64,000 bases of DNA. It comes from Chelonoidis abingdonii. Taxonomy: Eukaryota > Chordata > Testudines > Testudinidae. Below, in pieces: positions 22,775 to 43,990 of this stretch; within the stretch, counting starts at the first letter, position 1, and each line of letters begins with the position of its first letter. The position numbers were made by a program, and so were the translations under genes. The stretch spans positions 834,233-898,232 of the forward strand of contig NC_133782.1 of NCBI RefSeq assembly GCF_003597395.2. Direction: 5' to 3'. The notes beneath the pieces were generated by a model, which did not search any database, was not told where the DNA came from, and worked only from the letters and a program-made list of their open reading frames with translations.

Positions 22775-23165
22775 AGGGATGAACGAGCGGCTGGCGGGAG
22801 AGGCGCCAGCCGGCTCTGGTGCGGGGATGAACAAGCGGCTGGCAGGGAGAGGTGCCGGCCGGCTCCGGTGCGGGGATGAACGAGCGGCTGGCGGGGAGAA
22901 GCGCCGGCCGGCTCCGGTGCGGGGATGAACGAGCAGCTGGCGGGGAGAGGTGCCGGCCGGCTCCAGTGGGGGGATGAACGAGCGGCTGGCGGGGAGAGGC
23001 GCCGGCCGGCTCCGGTGGGGGGATGAACGAGCGGCTGGCGGGAGAGGCGCCGGCTGGCTCCGGTGCAGGGATGAACGAGACACTGGCGGGGAGAGGCGCC
23101 GGCCGGCTCCGGTGCGGGGATGAACGAGACACTGGCGGGGAGAGGGGCTGGTTGGCTCTGGTGCA
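22775..23165. repeat. 48-bp GC-rich minisatellite in MMP9 3' UTR, about 8 copies
   Basis: Each unit begins GGGATGAAC and includes GCGGCTGGCGGGGAGAGG and CCGGCTCCGG. Units start near 22778, 22826, 22873, 22922, 22972, 23020, 23068 and 23116, with few differences. It starts about 19 bp past the MMP9 stop and would be transcribed. The 186-codon minus-strand frame through it is downstream of the stop and not a gene. Confidence 0.9.
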
Positions 23166-23183
23166 GGTGAAGCCGCCTGGGCC

Positions 23184-32301
<9,118 letters not shown>

Positions 32302-32394
32302 GGCAAGGCAGTGGGCTGAAGTCCCTGTGCTGGCTGGCTGGCTCTGGGTACCCGGCTGCCCTGCGGCTCTGTGCAGTGCAGAGCTGCCAGCTCC

Positions 32395-32401
32395 TATTTA
32401 T
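32395..32401 (-). promoter_or_regulatory. MMP9: MMP9 TATA box
   Basis: The minus strand reads CATAAATAGG, about 95 bp upstream of the ATG. A start site about 30 bp downstream would give a 5' UTR of roughly 65 nt. Confidence 0.7.
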
Positions 32402-32416
32402 GCTGTGGAGGGGGGG

Positions 32417-32423
32417 TGAGTCA
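32417..32423. promoter_or_regulatory. MMP9: AP-1 site TGAGTCA, MMP9 promoter
   Basis: A perfect AP-1 site about 16 bp upstream of the TATA box. A proximal AP-1 site is the key inducible element in mammalian MMP9 and related MMP promoters. Confidence 0.7.
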
Positions 32424-32446
32424 CTCAGCTCTTCTCCCAGCTGAGG

Positions 32447-32453
32447 TGACTCA
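32447..32453. promoter_or_regulatory. MMP9: Second AP-1 site TGACTCA, MMP9 promoter
   Basis: A second perfect AP-1 match 30 bp (about three helical turns) from the first. An AGGAAG PEA3/Ets-type core lies further upstream at 32521-32526, a common partner of AP-1 in MMP promoters. Confidence 0.6.
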
Positions 32454-32459
32454 AGCCCT

Positions 32460-33970
32460 TGGGGCTTTGCTCAGCCCTTTAACTATTTCAACACCTTGTT
32501 TACCAAAACACAGGGCCCGCAGGAAGCAGGACATCCTGTGAGGCAAGAGCAGTGGGAGGGGTTGGACAGGCCTCATGCCCAGCTGGCAGCAGACCCCGGC
32601 CCCAGCAGAGGGGCCTCCTCCCCAGGCTTCGGCGCTGGGACACTCACGGCCTGTGAAAGTCATCACAAACTTTTACTGCCTGAACCTGGTTCTCTCAAAT
32701 GGGTTTGGGGCAACAGCTTCTCCCCCAGGCCCTGTATGAATTCGGGGCTGGACAGGGGCCAGATGTCTGTTCCTTGGCCCAGCTCCAAGGGGGTAATTCT
32801 GCTTGGTGGAGTAAACAAGCAGAGAAGAAGACCCACCCCCTGAGGTGGCAAGACGCCCAAATTAGCCCTGCAATGGCACTGCTGCTTAGAGGGGAACTTG
32901 CAAAGACCTCGTAAACCCATGTGCATAGTCAGATCCACTCGCAAACTGGCCTGTCAGGGCAGCATCAAGGGTGCAACTTGTGGGGCAAGTTTGGGGTAAT
33001 TTGATGCAGGGGAATCCCGATACTGGTCCTCCAGTGACCTATTTCATAAGAACATTTTGACTTATAGGCAGCTCAGGATACCTGTCTAGCTCCCCATGGC
33101 TCATCCAGCCCAGCCGCCTGTCTCGGACGCAGCCAGAATCAGCTGCCTCAGAGGAAGGAGCAGGTCTCTTGTGCCGGGAGATGGTGCCCTATGGGAGAGG
33201 GGTGGGGGGAATGATCAGGTGGAGCAACATGCCCAGGGGGCCCAGACATGGCTGACTATGGTGTTTGGTGGTACAGGGAAGGGAGCTGCCCACACGTGCA
33301 CTGCACCAGTGCAGAGCCACCAGGGCACGGCTCCCACAGTCCTTTGTCGCCGACCACCTTGGGGCCCTCAAAGAAAATCACAAGATCCAAGGCCCATGGG
33401 TCAGGCCAGGCCTTCTGTGTCACCAGCACTGGGCAGGCCCCCCAGGATGCTCTGCAGGAGTCTCACCTCACACCCACTGGCCAGGGTCATGGGGGAAGGG
33501 GCAGAGATTACCCCTCCTCCCGGCCAGGACTAGCGCCAGCCCCTTTTCTTATAGTTCACTATTCCCCATGTGTTGTTTCATCAGCATAGCCTCAGGTAGG
33601 CTCCGGCCCCAGCGAATGTGCCCTCTCAGCGCAGAGCCACAGGTCAGCCCAGCACGTGGCCCACTCTGCCTTGGCGCAAGACTCCATGGGCCTGATCCCC
33701 CCAGCCCCACTCCCTGCCCCGCCGCAGGCATGGGGCGCAGGCTGGCTGCAAGGCGCGTCACGGCCCTCCCGCCACCCTGGCCAAGGTGGCAGAAACCTCG
33801 CCTGTGGGTTGCTGTTTAGCCTTGGTGGGAACCAGAGTGACAGAGGGGGAAGCGAACAGGGCAAAGGAGGGTGGTGGTCGAGAGGCAGCCCAGGCCCTAC
33901 TGACCAGGACTTTGGAGCATCAAGGTGGCCAGGCTGGAGCAGCCCTGGGACTGTCCGTCTGCAACAAGGA
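32460..33970. other. MMP9 upstream flank, nothing further recognised
   Basis: No exon or named repeat was recognised in this 1.5 kb. Distal MMP9 elements such as NF-kB sites could not be fixed by eye. Confidence 0.35.
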
Positions 33971-33977
33971 GCTAGCG

Positions 33978-34828
33978 TGTAACCCCTTTGGGGTCTAGAG
34001 AGCATGGCCCCTTTAAATCTTTTTCCCGGGAGGAGGGGGAGAGTAAGAAAAAGAAGGGAAACTCCAGGGGGGCAGTGCTGGAGCTCCAAGGAGGGAGAGG
34101 GGCAGCCGGCAGGCCCTGGAAAAGTGAAGAGGGAGAACCTGCCTGAGGCCTGGGAAGGGCAGGGCCGATCCCGATCGGGGACAGCCCAGGTCAGGAGCCA
34201 GGAGGAGCCCTGTGCCGGGAGGAATTGCCCGAGGACAGGCCAAAGCTGGACCCAGGATCATGGCTGCCCAGAGCTGTGTGGGGCCGGGAGTACTGGGCTG
34301 CTCACTCTGCACTGGGAACAAGGAGGGAGGCTGTAGCTAGTTAAGTGGGGAGGTAGTCGCACTGTGGGGCTTTGCAGAGAGCGGCAGAAGAGGGCACCGG
34401 AGGGGTTTGCTGGGGAAAGTTCACTGGCGCCGAAGACGAACAGGAGTGCCCAAGACTCACCACTGCACTGGAACATTGCTGAGGCCTCCCGAACTCTGTG
34501 TGCAGACACATTGCTCAGTGTCTGCCCCTCCAGACTGTGCTCCCACTGGGCCCGTGGGGTTTTGGTTTGGATGCAGCCCTGTCCTACCGCTCCCCCTATA
34601 TTTCCCCTTGTTTTTTTTCCTCCTCTCATCCCTCTGTAAATAAATATCTCCCTTTGTTATAGCCATTGTACTTTTCCTGTGGGTGGGTGTGTTCACTCTG
34701 GGGGGTTTGGAACAGGTGCCCCTGAGGTAGAAGGGATTTCTCCGGCTGCATTCCTGCGCACACCTTCTCTTGGCCAGAGCTGCTTGCAGAGCAGACTCCA
34801 TCTTGGCCACGAGGGCACTAAAGTTACA
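33978..34828 (+). repeat. Probable solo LTR, 851 bp
   Basis: It begins TGTAACCCCTTTGGGG and ends AAAGTTACA, so the ends TGTAAC and GTTACA are inverted. AAATAAATA near 34637 supplies a polyadenylation signal about 190 bp from the right end. The flanks agcg and agtg differ by one base. Confidence 0.7.
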
Positions 34829-34829
34829 A

Positions 34830-37800
34830 GTGGCAGCTGTGGGCTGGGAAGCCCGGCCAGGGCAGCTCCCTCCTGCGCCGTCGCGGGAGGCTGGCCCACC
34901 TTGGGAGTGGGGGCCCAAGCCCCAGCTGCCAGCCCTAGGCTGAAGGCTCCCAGCTGGGTCACTCTCTGCACAGGAAAGTCTCTGCAGGCCCCATCCTCCT
35001 CCTCAAGCCTGAGTCGAGCAGGTGCGGCCCAGCTGAGGCCTGGGGGATTTTCCTGCCTTTCCCCCAGGGGCCCTGGGGGGAGCCGAGCTGTTCCCGCAGC
35101 CCTCCATCTCGGCTGATGGGTTTGAGTCTCACCCCGCAAGGTCCAGTTGCTTACACTTGCGCCAGGCCCTGGCAGACACGGGGCGCTGCCAGGTGCCGTG
35201 GGGCTGGGGGGGAGAGGAACGGTCCAAGAGCTCATTTATCTCCAGCTGGCTTCACCACGCACCAGCCATGCACAGCCCCAGGGAACTATCCCCTCCCCCC
35301 TTTAAGGGCTGGGGGCGCCGTTGGCAGCAGGTGTCCGAGCCCTGCAAGCCAAAGAGCCCATCCTTGTGTGCAGATGAGCCAGGATTGCTGCAGGAGTCGT
35401 TGCTTCCCATGCAGCTGAGAGCCACGGCAGCCCTCCCTCGCACTGGGGTGATGGCAGAGAGCAGGCCAGTGCTGGCTGCACCTGGCAAGAAATCCTCCTC
35501 CCACTTCAAACACAGTCTGGGAACCCAGGGATGAGAAATGGGGCCGGTTGCTTCATCTCACACCACAGCCTGCAAGAGTGACGGGGAGGAAGTTACTAAC
35601 TGAATGAATAAAACCCTTCCTCCTTGAATCACTGCTCTGCACACATGCTGAGCTCATCCCATGGAAGCCCCCCACCGGAAAGGGAGCCCCCCACCCCAGG
35701 AATCCCTTCCCCAGCACTAAGCGCCAGTCACCTATAGACCCCCAGGTGCTCTGCAAAGCAATGGTGGAGACGCTGCATGCTGCGGACACTGCTCCCAACC
35801 TGGGCACCTGCAAACTCCGCAGCTGGGGGTAGGGCAGGGCCGCCCAGAGGATTCAGGGGGCCTGGGGCAAAGCGGGGAAACTGTGGCACTTGTACTCACC
35901 CGGCGGCCGTCTGGGTCTTCGGCAGCACTGAAGGGCCCCCCGCTGCTGAAATGCCGCCGAAGACCCGGATCGCCGCTGGGCCAGGGCTCACGGGGCATCT
36001 GTGGGGCCCAGGGCAAATTGCCCAACTTCCCCCTCTCCAGGCAGCCCTGGGGGAGAGCAGCAGGTTTGGGGGACTCCTTCAAGGCTCCACCTGCAGCCGC
36101 AGGCCATGGGCATCTCAGCACATCAGGCCAATGGCCCTGGAACAATGTGTATAATGGAGGTGGTGAGAGCCACTGAATCAAACTGTAAACCCTGTGTGTG
36201 ATGGAAACCCCTTCATGCCAGTTCCAGCACCTGTGCATCAGGCCCTGTGCCAGGTCCCTGGGCTCGAGGGCGGGGGCAGCAGAAAGGTGATTATTTCCCT
36301 TCCCTTGCTTATCCTCTGTGCTGGGAATCCGCCTTCCCGGGACACAGAGCCCAGATGGCAAACGGGCTGTTGGGGGGAGCCAAATTCCACACTGAGACAC
36401 TTTGGTCCCTGTCTGGTGTGCTGGGCACCTGGCTGGGAATCCTGCACGCTGCTAGCCAGGGTGGTGCCCACCCCCAAGTCCTTACACGACGTGCCGGACC
36501 CTGCAGGCCAAGCCCCGGCCAGCAGCGATGGCAAAGCCTCTTCAGAAAACCTTTCAAGACTTGGCCCAAACCCAGGGCGGTTCCATGGCTGGGCTACGCA
36601 GGCCAGGCCAGATGGGCACAAGGGTCCCGCCTGGCTTTGGCTTTCTGAAACCACAGGGAGGCTCCTCTCCTTTGAGAATGTGCCAGTCCGGAGTGGCCGC
36701 CCACACTCCAGCTATGCAAAACTTCCAGCAGAGCCACCCTGGCCCCTAAAAACTCCTCAGCTAGATGGACCTTTGGTCTGACCCAGTATGGCCTTTCTCT
36801 TCTTAGCCCTTCTCCCAGGGCCCCAGCCCATCTCCTACCCAAACTCACCTCCGGGGGGAATTCCATCCCCCCACCCTCAGACCCCTGCAATTCTAGCTGG
36901 CTCAGGGATTCTTCTCCCTGTCCCGTCCTGGCCTGTGGGGAACCCCGCTGGGAGCAGACAGACGCCTGCCGCCAGCCGTCAGTGGCTGAATTGCTCCCTA
37001 GTGTTCGTGCAGCCTGGGGACCCTTGGCTGGGCAGAGCCACCAGGGTGCCCATTGTGGTATTTGAAGGATGCGTTGGGGCAGGGCGCTGGCTCTTCCAAA
37101 CGCATGAAGGCAGGTGCAGCCCATGCCCAGCCCCTGTGCACACAAGCAATGCCCAGCTACACTTGCCTCTGGCCGGGGCAGCCTGACTCCGCTGGCATGG
37201 GCCCTGGCTCTGCAGGCCTCCCTACACTGCAAGGGGGGTTCCCAGACAGGCCTGCGCATTCCCCCAGCAGGGTCTGCCTGCCCCCGTGAGAGCGGGTTAA
37301 TCACTGAGAGTCAGGAGTGGACACCAATACACGGTGCAGCTGGCACAGAGCCCGAGGCTCCCAGGAGCCTCCCTGGGCCAGCCACTCCCACTGACTCACA
37401 GCCAGGCTAACACAGCTGCTGCTGGCATCAGCACCTGGGGATTTTCTGGTGACTCCTTGGAGCCAAACAAGGAGAAGAGGCCAGGGCAGAGCAAGGGTAG
37501 GGAAACTTCGCCCCCTCTGTCTGGAGCTAGCAAGCCTCCATGGAGGGCGCTGGGGGAATTCCAGCACAAGCCCGAGGGCACCTCCTGTCTGACACACACT
37601 CCAGCTAGCGCTGCAGGCCCAGAAAGCGAGGCCGCCACCTCCAGGCCAGGACAGGTTCCGGCCCTGGTTCTGCACACCCCCAAACCAGCAGTGCAGCTGT
37701 CTCTGCGCAGGGGAGTCCCAGACCAGCCTCAGGGCCAGAGCCTGGGAAGTGGTCAAGATAAGCAGGCAAATGAGTACCAAGGAAGGAGAGCTGGCCCGGG

Positions 37801-38855
37801 GAAGGAGTGCAGCCCAGGCAGGCGTTTCAGAGAGGAGGGCTGTAACTCGCCCATCACCCATGTACAGCACTGCGCGATCCCCCATGTACCTGCACCTGGG
37901 GGCCAGAGCTCCAGAGAGGTCTAGGGAGGAAAGCACCTGCCCAAAGGAAGACGAGAGCTGTGCAGAGCCAGGGAGCAGAGGGCTGGATGCGAGGTGGGGA
38001 GAATTGCTCTTTCATCCCAAGAGCACCAGGGGCAGGAGAGAGGGAGGAGGGACCCTGCAAGCCCCTGCATGGACCTGCTCTGTCCTGGGGTTTGCAGTAG
38101 CCCAGAATCTTCCCAAGGCCCAAATCACCACAAAAGCAGCCCAGCTCCCCTTCCTACAGTGCGTCAGCCGAGTTCAGCTCCCACCGGCCGAAAGGGGAAG
38201 GAGCCCAGTGTCGGCTGCCCACCAGCCTCTTACTCACCACCAGACCTTCCTGCCAGACACACGTTGGGGAAGCCCCCATCCATCAGCCACACGAGGGCCT
38301 ATGCTGCAGGAGGCTTCCTGCCCGCTGCTCCAGATGCCCAGCTAGGACTGATGGCTGGCTCCTGAGGAGGGTAGCATCTCAGGAACCTCCGTATCTTACA
38401 CACGAATGCTGAGCAAGCACCCCCAGCCTTCCCCAGACGTGCAGGGTCCTACCCCAGGGCAGCCGGATGCTAGGAGGGTAGGGAGGGGCCTGGGGATTTC
38501 TGGCAGGCTCTGTGGAGCAGAGCAGGTCACCTGGGCACGAACATTACAGCCCCCCCAGGTACAGCTCAGGGAACACGCGGGGGGGGGGGGGGGGCTGCAC
38601 ACCCTCAGCCCGAGGCCCAGGGGGAACCCACTGGGGGTCAGAGGCAAGAGGCCAGCAGGTATCTGAGCCACAGGGATATCCTTCCCCATGGCCAAACCCA
38701 GCATGCACAGACCAGAGGCGGCCCCCCCTCACCCTGGACTCTTACCAAGGGAGAACTGGAGGGGTGCGAAGAGCTGTGTTCTGCTCTCTGAGCTACATGG
38801 GTCACGTTCTCCAGCTTCTCTCCAGCACCAGGAGGGCTAGAGACTCTTCTAAGAA
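34830..38855. other. Intergenic DNA, CR1 tail remnant near 36757-36800
   Basis: No exon was recognised. About 45 bp at 36757-36800 (CTAGATGGACCTTTGGTCTG and following) match the CR1 3' tail also seen at 54776 (reverse) and 60650. 38580-38594 is a run of G. The rest could not be named. Confidence 0.4.
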
Positions 38856-38858
38856 TGG

Positions 38859-39586
38859 TGTCACGGATCCATGGGGTCAGGGGTACGGCCTCAGAACTGG
38901 AACAATCTCTAGGAGGAGCCCTTCAGGGGGCCAGACCCTCGTCTTCCTCCAGGCGAGCCCCTCGTGAGCGTCATCCGCAAGTCCCACCGAGACCCTGAGG
39001 GAGACGCGTACAGTCTTCGGGGACTAATGCCCCTGGCCCAGCATTGGCAGTGACACTCACACAGCACTGTCCCACAGTCGGGTTTATTCGGTACCTGGCA
39101 CATGGCCCAGGCAAGCCTTAGAGTAGCACAGAGAACTGAAGGCTAAAGCACAGTCCAGTCTGGTTAGCCCAGCGCCCAGCCAAGCTGTAGGGACCCTCGG
39201 TTCAAACTCCATCTCTCTCCGTCTGTCCACCCTCCTTGGTTAGAATCCGGTGTGCCCCTCGACTGCTTCAGAGCCCACAAGTAAACACCCCCCCCTTTGT
39301 TCTCCAGCTGGGGAAATGCTGCTCGGCTTCCTGCCGAGAGGTGGGGCCATCCACGGTCCTTGGGTGCCAGGTGTCAATGACTAGGGGATTGGATCTGCCA
39401 TTGTGTTTGCAAGAGCTCCATTGATATGGGACATAAGATCCAGACAGCTGGGTGTCATTCACACCTGTGTCTTAGCCTGCCCTGAGAGCAAACAGTCCCT
39501 TTCCACCCACTAGGTAATGATGCAGCACATGGGAAAACCGGGGCGCACACAATATTGCAAAAGAAACCAAAACCCACTTTGTCACA
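38859..39586 (-). repeat. Solo LTR, 728 bp, perfect 5-bp duplication
   Basis: It begins TGTCACGG and ends TTTGTCACA as written. AATGG at 38854-38858 repeats at 39587-39591. The minus strand has AATAAA opposite GGGTTTATTCGG (near 39080). A second, diverged copy is at 45236-46204. Confidence 0.92.
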
Positions 39587-39591
39587 AATGG

Positions 39592-40310
39592 AAACTTGAA
39601 ATTTGTACGTAATCACCTGACTCCAGGAGCTGAGGCTTTAAGAAAACACCCAATATTGCAAGACTTCAGTAAGTGAAAATCCAAGCCCAGGGAAGCCAAG
39701 ACAGGGGCAACACTTGCTCTCTCTCACTAATACAGAGGAGGTAGCTCTGTCACAGATTGAGGTGTCAGGCATGAGGGCTGGAACAACCTCATTGCGCTGT
39801 AACTGATCAGTTCCTGGGAGCAGAAAATAGAGCCAAGAGCTCAGAGGGGGCCTAGGGATGAAGCGGCAGAGCTGCTAACCAGATCAAGCAAACTCATTAC
39901 CAGCAGCTCCTGCTGCAGAGGACGGGGTAGCAAAGGTGGTGCTCGGAGAGTTGGGAATTGCAGGGACAGTGAGATGGGGAAGGCTGTCAGGCAGCTGGAG
40001 AAGGGAGGGGATGGGAGCAAGGGGCCAGGGGCAGAGTCCTTCATGATCTCAGACCTCCATGGATGAGTATACAGAAAGTGGGTAAACTGCTGCATTTCGG
40101 AGCCCTGGGAAGCCTGTGCAGGAGGGAACCGCAGCATGAGAACAAGGGGGTGCACAGAAGGGGAACAGCACGGTGCAGAGCCTCAGCAGGGAGTCAGCAT
40201 CTTGTGAGGATGACACAGCACAGTGTCCGGGACAGAGCAGCTCAGGTTGCCACACGAAAACAAAATCTGGGGACAGGAAACATCTGTAAAAGCAGGCAAT
40301 GTGCTGACAG
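39592..40310. other. Non-coding stretch, no feature recognised
   Basis: Nothing recognisable in about 0.7 kb. Confidence 0.35.
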
Positions 40311-40385
40311 CAGGGATGCCACTCAACACCAGCCAGGGCTGTGTGGGGCTCAGGGTGCAGCCAGGCACCCAGACCCTGGGAACAG
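40311..40385. repeat. 75-bp unit duplicated on the far side of a nested LTR block
   Basis: The unit starting CAGGGATGCCACTCAACACC recurs, with about 85 percent agreement by eye, at 42181-42245. The two copies are now separated by the LTR block at 40391-42180, which appears to have inserted at their junction. Confidence 0.75.
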
Positions 40386-40390
40386 CAGGG

Positions 40391-42180
40391 TGTGACTGTG
40401 ACAAAGTGAAACTGTTCATAATGTTTTCTCTGAATACTGTGCGTGTGCCTCAGTTTCCCCTATGCATTTCTTAAGTCTCTAGGTGGTGGGATAAGGGGGT
40501 GTAATCACTGCAGAGCAAAGGGCCAGTGTGCATAGATGGCCATCACTCTGTCTCCTGGCAATCAATGGTCAATGCCGGGGCCCTTCCCCCCTGCAAGGGG
40601 ATGCTAAAAGTGTTGGAGAACAAAGAGATCAGGTGATCTCCTGGCCTGGGAAAGAGGCACAGCCCAGAGGAGGAGAGGCTGAAGGGTGAGTCAGTTTGGA
40701 GCTGGCTGGAGACAAGGAGTTGAGAACAGACGTGGGGGTCTGGCTCACTGCCCCCCAAAATGAACCCAGCTGAGGGGTCCTGTTCTCTGTAGCTACAAGC
40801 CCTGTTTTAGTCCGTGTTCCTGTCATCTAAATAAATCTCCATTTTACTGGCTGGCTGAGTCACGTCTGACTGCGAAGTGGGGGTGCAGGACCCTCTGCCT
40901 TCCCCAGGACTCCGCCTGGGCGGACCCGCTGTGGGAAGCTCACAGAGGGGCATATGCTGAATGCTCCAAGGTCAGACCCAGGAAGGTGGACGCTGTGTGA
41001 GCTTCTTGCCCTGGAGACAGTCTGCTGACAGAGAGGAGACTTCACCAGAGTCCTGACTGGCTGTGTGGGGAGCAGTTCCAGAGCACTGCCCGGGGACTCC
41101 GTGACAGTAACAGTATACCTCGGGGGAACACCCAGCACCCCCATGTTCATCCTTATACGACGATTGTGTGGTACCCAGTGCAAAGTTTGTCATGTTGGGC
41201 ATCTTCGGAAGGCTCTGAGCATTGTTGCAGTAATATTATAGGTTGTAGTTTCATGTATATAGTTACGAGGCTGAAAATCTGTCCTCATGGTTTAAAACAG
41301 GCCCAGGCAAAACTCTTCAAGAGCAGAGGGGCAGTTCACACCTCATCAGGGCAGGTATGTGACAAACCCAGCCCAGCCTCACAGGAGCAAAGGATGCTGG
41401 CCTAGGCAGCTACAAAGGATCTGTTGGATTCTCAAGTGAGTCATCCTCCTTCCTTTGGTCGGTTTGGGACTCCAATGTGGTGATGCTCACCTGACTGTGA
41501 GGGGAGGAAAGGACAAAGCCAAGAGGAAAGAAAGAACATGGTAAAAGGGAGAGACATTTGCCCTTCCTCTCTCTTTCCCGTCCATCCACAGACACCACCA
41601 CCACCAAGTGACTGTAGCGCTGATCAAAGAGGAGGGCCTGGCTGAAGGGCAACCAGCCAGCCTGTGGTGAGAAGCATCAAAGTTTGTAAGGGCATTGAAA
41701 ATGTTAAGATCAGCTTAGAATGCGTTTTGCTTTTATTTCATTTGACCAAATCTGACTTCTCATGCTTTGACTTATAATCACTTAAAATCTATCTTTGTAG
41801 TTAATAAATCTGTCTGTTTATTCTAGCTGAAGCAATGTGTTTGGTTTGAAGCACATCAGAGACTCCCCTTGGGATAACAAGCCTGGTACATATCAATTTC
41901 TTTGTTAAATTGACAAACTCATATAAGCCTGCAATGTCCAGTGGGCATAACTGGACACTGCAAGACAGAGGTTCCTAGGGTTGTGTCTGGGGCCTGAGAT
42001 ACTGGTTAGTGTCACTCGGTTGCAAGTAGCTGGGAGCAGCTTACATGCCAGAGGCTGTGCGTGAACAGCCCAGGAGTGGGGGTTCTCACAGCAGAGCAGG
42101 GTAAGGCTGGCTCCCAGAGTCAAGGATTGGAGTGACCTAGCGGATCACGGGTCCAGATAACACCAGACGGGAATGTCACA
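40391..42180 (+). repeat. Outer LTR with nested inner LTR, perfect outer duplication
   Basis: The outer LTR starts TGTGAC at 40391, is interrupted at 40397, resumes after 41106 with the AGTATACCTCGGGG region and ends AATGTCACA at 42180. CAGGG at 40386-40390 repeats at 42181-42185. AATAAA near 41804 fits a plus-strand LTR. Confidence 0.8.
40397..41106 (+). repeat. Inner LTR (710 bp) inserted into the outer LTR
   Basis: It starts TGTGACAAAG and ends CTCCGTGACA, of the same family as 6552-7142. Flanks GTGAC (40392-40396) and GTAAC (41107-41111) differ by one base, as expected for an older or mutated duplication. Confidence 0.82.
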
Positions 42181-42245
42181 CAGGGATGCCACCCAACCCC
42201 AGCCAGAGCTGCATGGGGCTTGGGCTGCAGCCAGGCACCCACAGA

Positions 42246-43990
42246 CAAGGCACCTGAGAGCCCATCTTAGCCAATGCGAGCACAAGCCAAGCACAAGCTG
42301 GACAAAAGGGCAGCAAGCCCCTGCCTCCCCCTACCCCCAAATGCATGGCAAGCTGCATCAGCCAACCTGCTGGGCACAGACACTGGAACAGGCTCTGGGC
42401 CATGGGGCATGCTCTCCCCCTGCCACTGGATGCAGCATGTTGAACTCATGCCCACGGGGACCCAAGGGCACACTGATTTTCATGGGGGCAGTGGAGCAGA
42501 GCTCATCTGGGGGCAGCTCCTGCTGACTCGGTCACAGAAAGGCTCGTGCTGCAGGTCCTACACCTTCAAGGAAACACACTGGCAGCAGAGCCCGGAAGCG
42601 GGTCAGGCACCAGCGCCTTGGTTCCAATGTCCTCGGTTTAGGGCTCCAACTTGCCAGCCCTCGCCCTGGTTCCCAGCTCATCCAGGGCAGGCTTAGAAGG
42701 GGTTTGCTGAGGGATTGAGGGGGATCAGCTGGGATCCTTCAGTGCTTGTCACCCTGTGACAGGCCCCCCAGTGAGCCCCTCCCCCGCTGCCTCCACCGCA
42801 CACCTCAGCACCCTCAGGTGACAAGAGGCAGGGCCCCTGCTTGCCAGTGCAGAGCACAAGCCATGGGGCTTTCGAGCAGACAAGTGCCCACGCTCCCTCC
42901 TGTGGTGGAGCAGCAGGGCCAGGGTGTTCACACCACGCAGCACTGGCCTGAGGGGACCAGGAACCTTTGCTTGGTGGTGAACAGCACAAGGCCAGAGCTC
43001 TTGCCAGGGTGCAGGGAGCCAGACACCCCGGGGAGGGCAGCGCCATGGCCCTGGCCTGTGGGTAAGTCCAGTAGATGGGAGTACAGCAGGATCCGCCCAA
43101 GGTGCCCACTGCAGCCACCCAACTGCCCCACACCCTTGATGCTTCTCACAATCCCTGACCCCTAAGAGTCCACGTCCCCTCCCCCACTCCGGCAATCTGA
43201 GCCCAGGCTCCTCAGATGGGCTTTGTCTCCACACTCCTCTGCGATAGCCTTGGCCAATCCCTCTCCTACAGCTGTGCCTCAGTTTCCTCATCTGTGAAGT
43301 GGGCTCAGTGACACACCTGCCCCTGGACGTGTGAGACACTGCCTCAGTGTCTGCTCTGGGCTGCCTGCGCCATGGGATTTCCCAGCCCACTCAGGCTGGG
43401 CCTGCCCCTTCTCCATCCCTCCTGCTCTAGAACCAGGGCAGAGCCGTTCAGGAGTAAACTCTCACAGCAGGTGAAAGGGGGCCCTGAGCCGACCCACCCA
43501 TCCCCACAGCCAGGGGGTGACTCACTTTCAGCACCACCCTCAGACAAGGATATTTCGCCAAGCTTATCAGCGACAGGGCAAGACTCAGCAACTGCTCCCC
43601 TTCCACCAGCCACGTTCCCCCGCCCCACCCCGCCCATGGCCCTGCAGCCCTCTTCTACTGCCACGTCCACACAGGGCTGGTTGTGCTGTGGGGCTCAGCA
43701 CTGTTCGGCTGGAGCCAGCCACCAGCCTGATTCTTTTCAAAGCAGAGAGGGCCAGGTCTCCCCTCTGCAGCTGGTGCCAAGGGAGTGCAAAACACCCATT
43801 TGTTTTGATAGCACTGCGCACACACACCCCCACACACCTGGCTAAGCCATCTGCAGCATTGTGTCCAGAGCGATGCTCCCGGCCTTACAGCTGCTGCTGG
43901 GGGGTCCCTCCTGGGGGGCTTTTCACATCAATTTCACACTGCAAGAGCTGGAGCAACAGCTCCGCAGAGCTAAGGGCCCTATTCTCCCTC
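42246..43990. other. Intergenic DNA, no feature recognised
   Basis: No exon or named repeat was recognised in about 1.7 kb. Confidence 0.35.

Larger units (their letters stand above)
22215..23183 (-). other. MMP9: MMP9 3' untranslated region
   Basis: It runs from the base after the stop codon (23184) to about 20 bp past the AATAAA. The near-stop half is made of a 48-bp minisatellite. The exact cleavage site is inferred. Confidence 0.65.

Noticed and set aside
22523..23132. Pro/Ser/Arg-rich minus-strand frames of 133-186 codons past the MMP9 stop
   Set aside because: They lie in the 3' UTR minisatellite and have no start context or homology.
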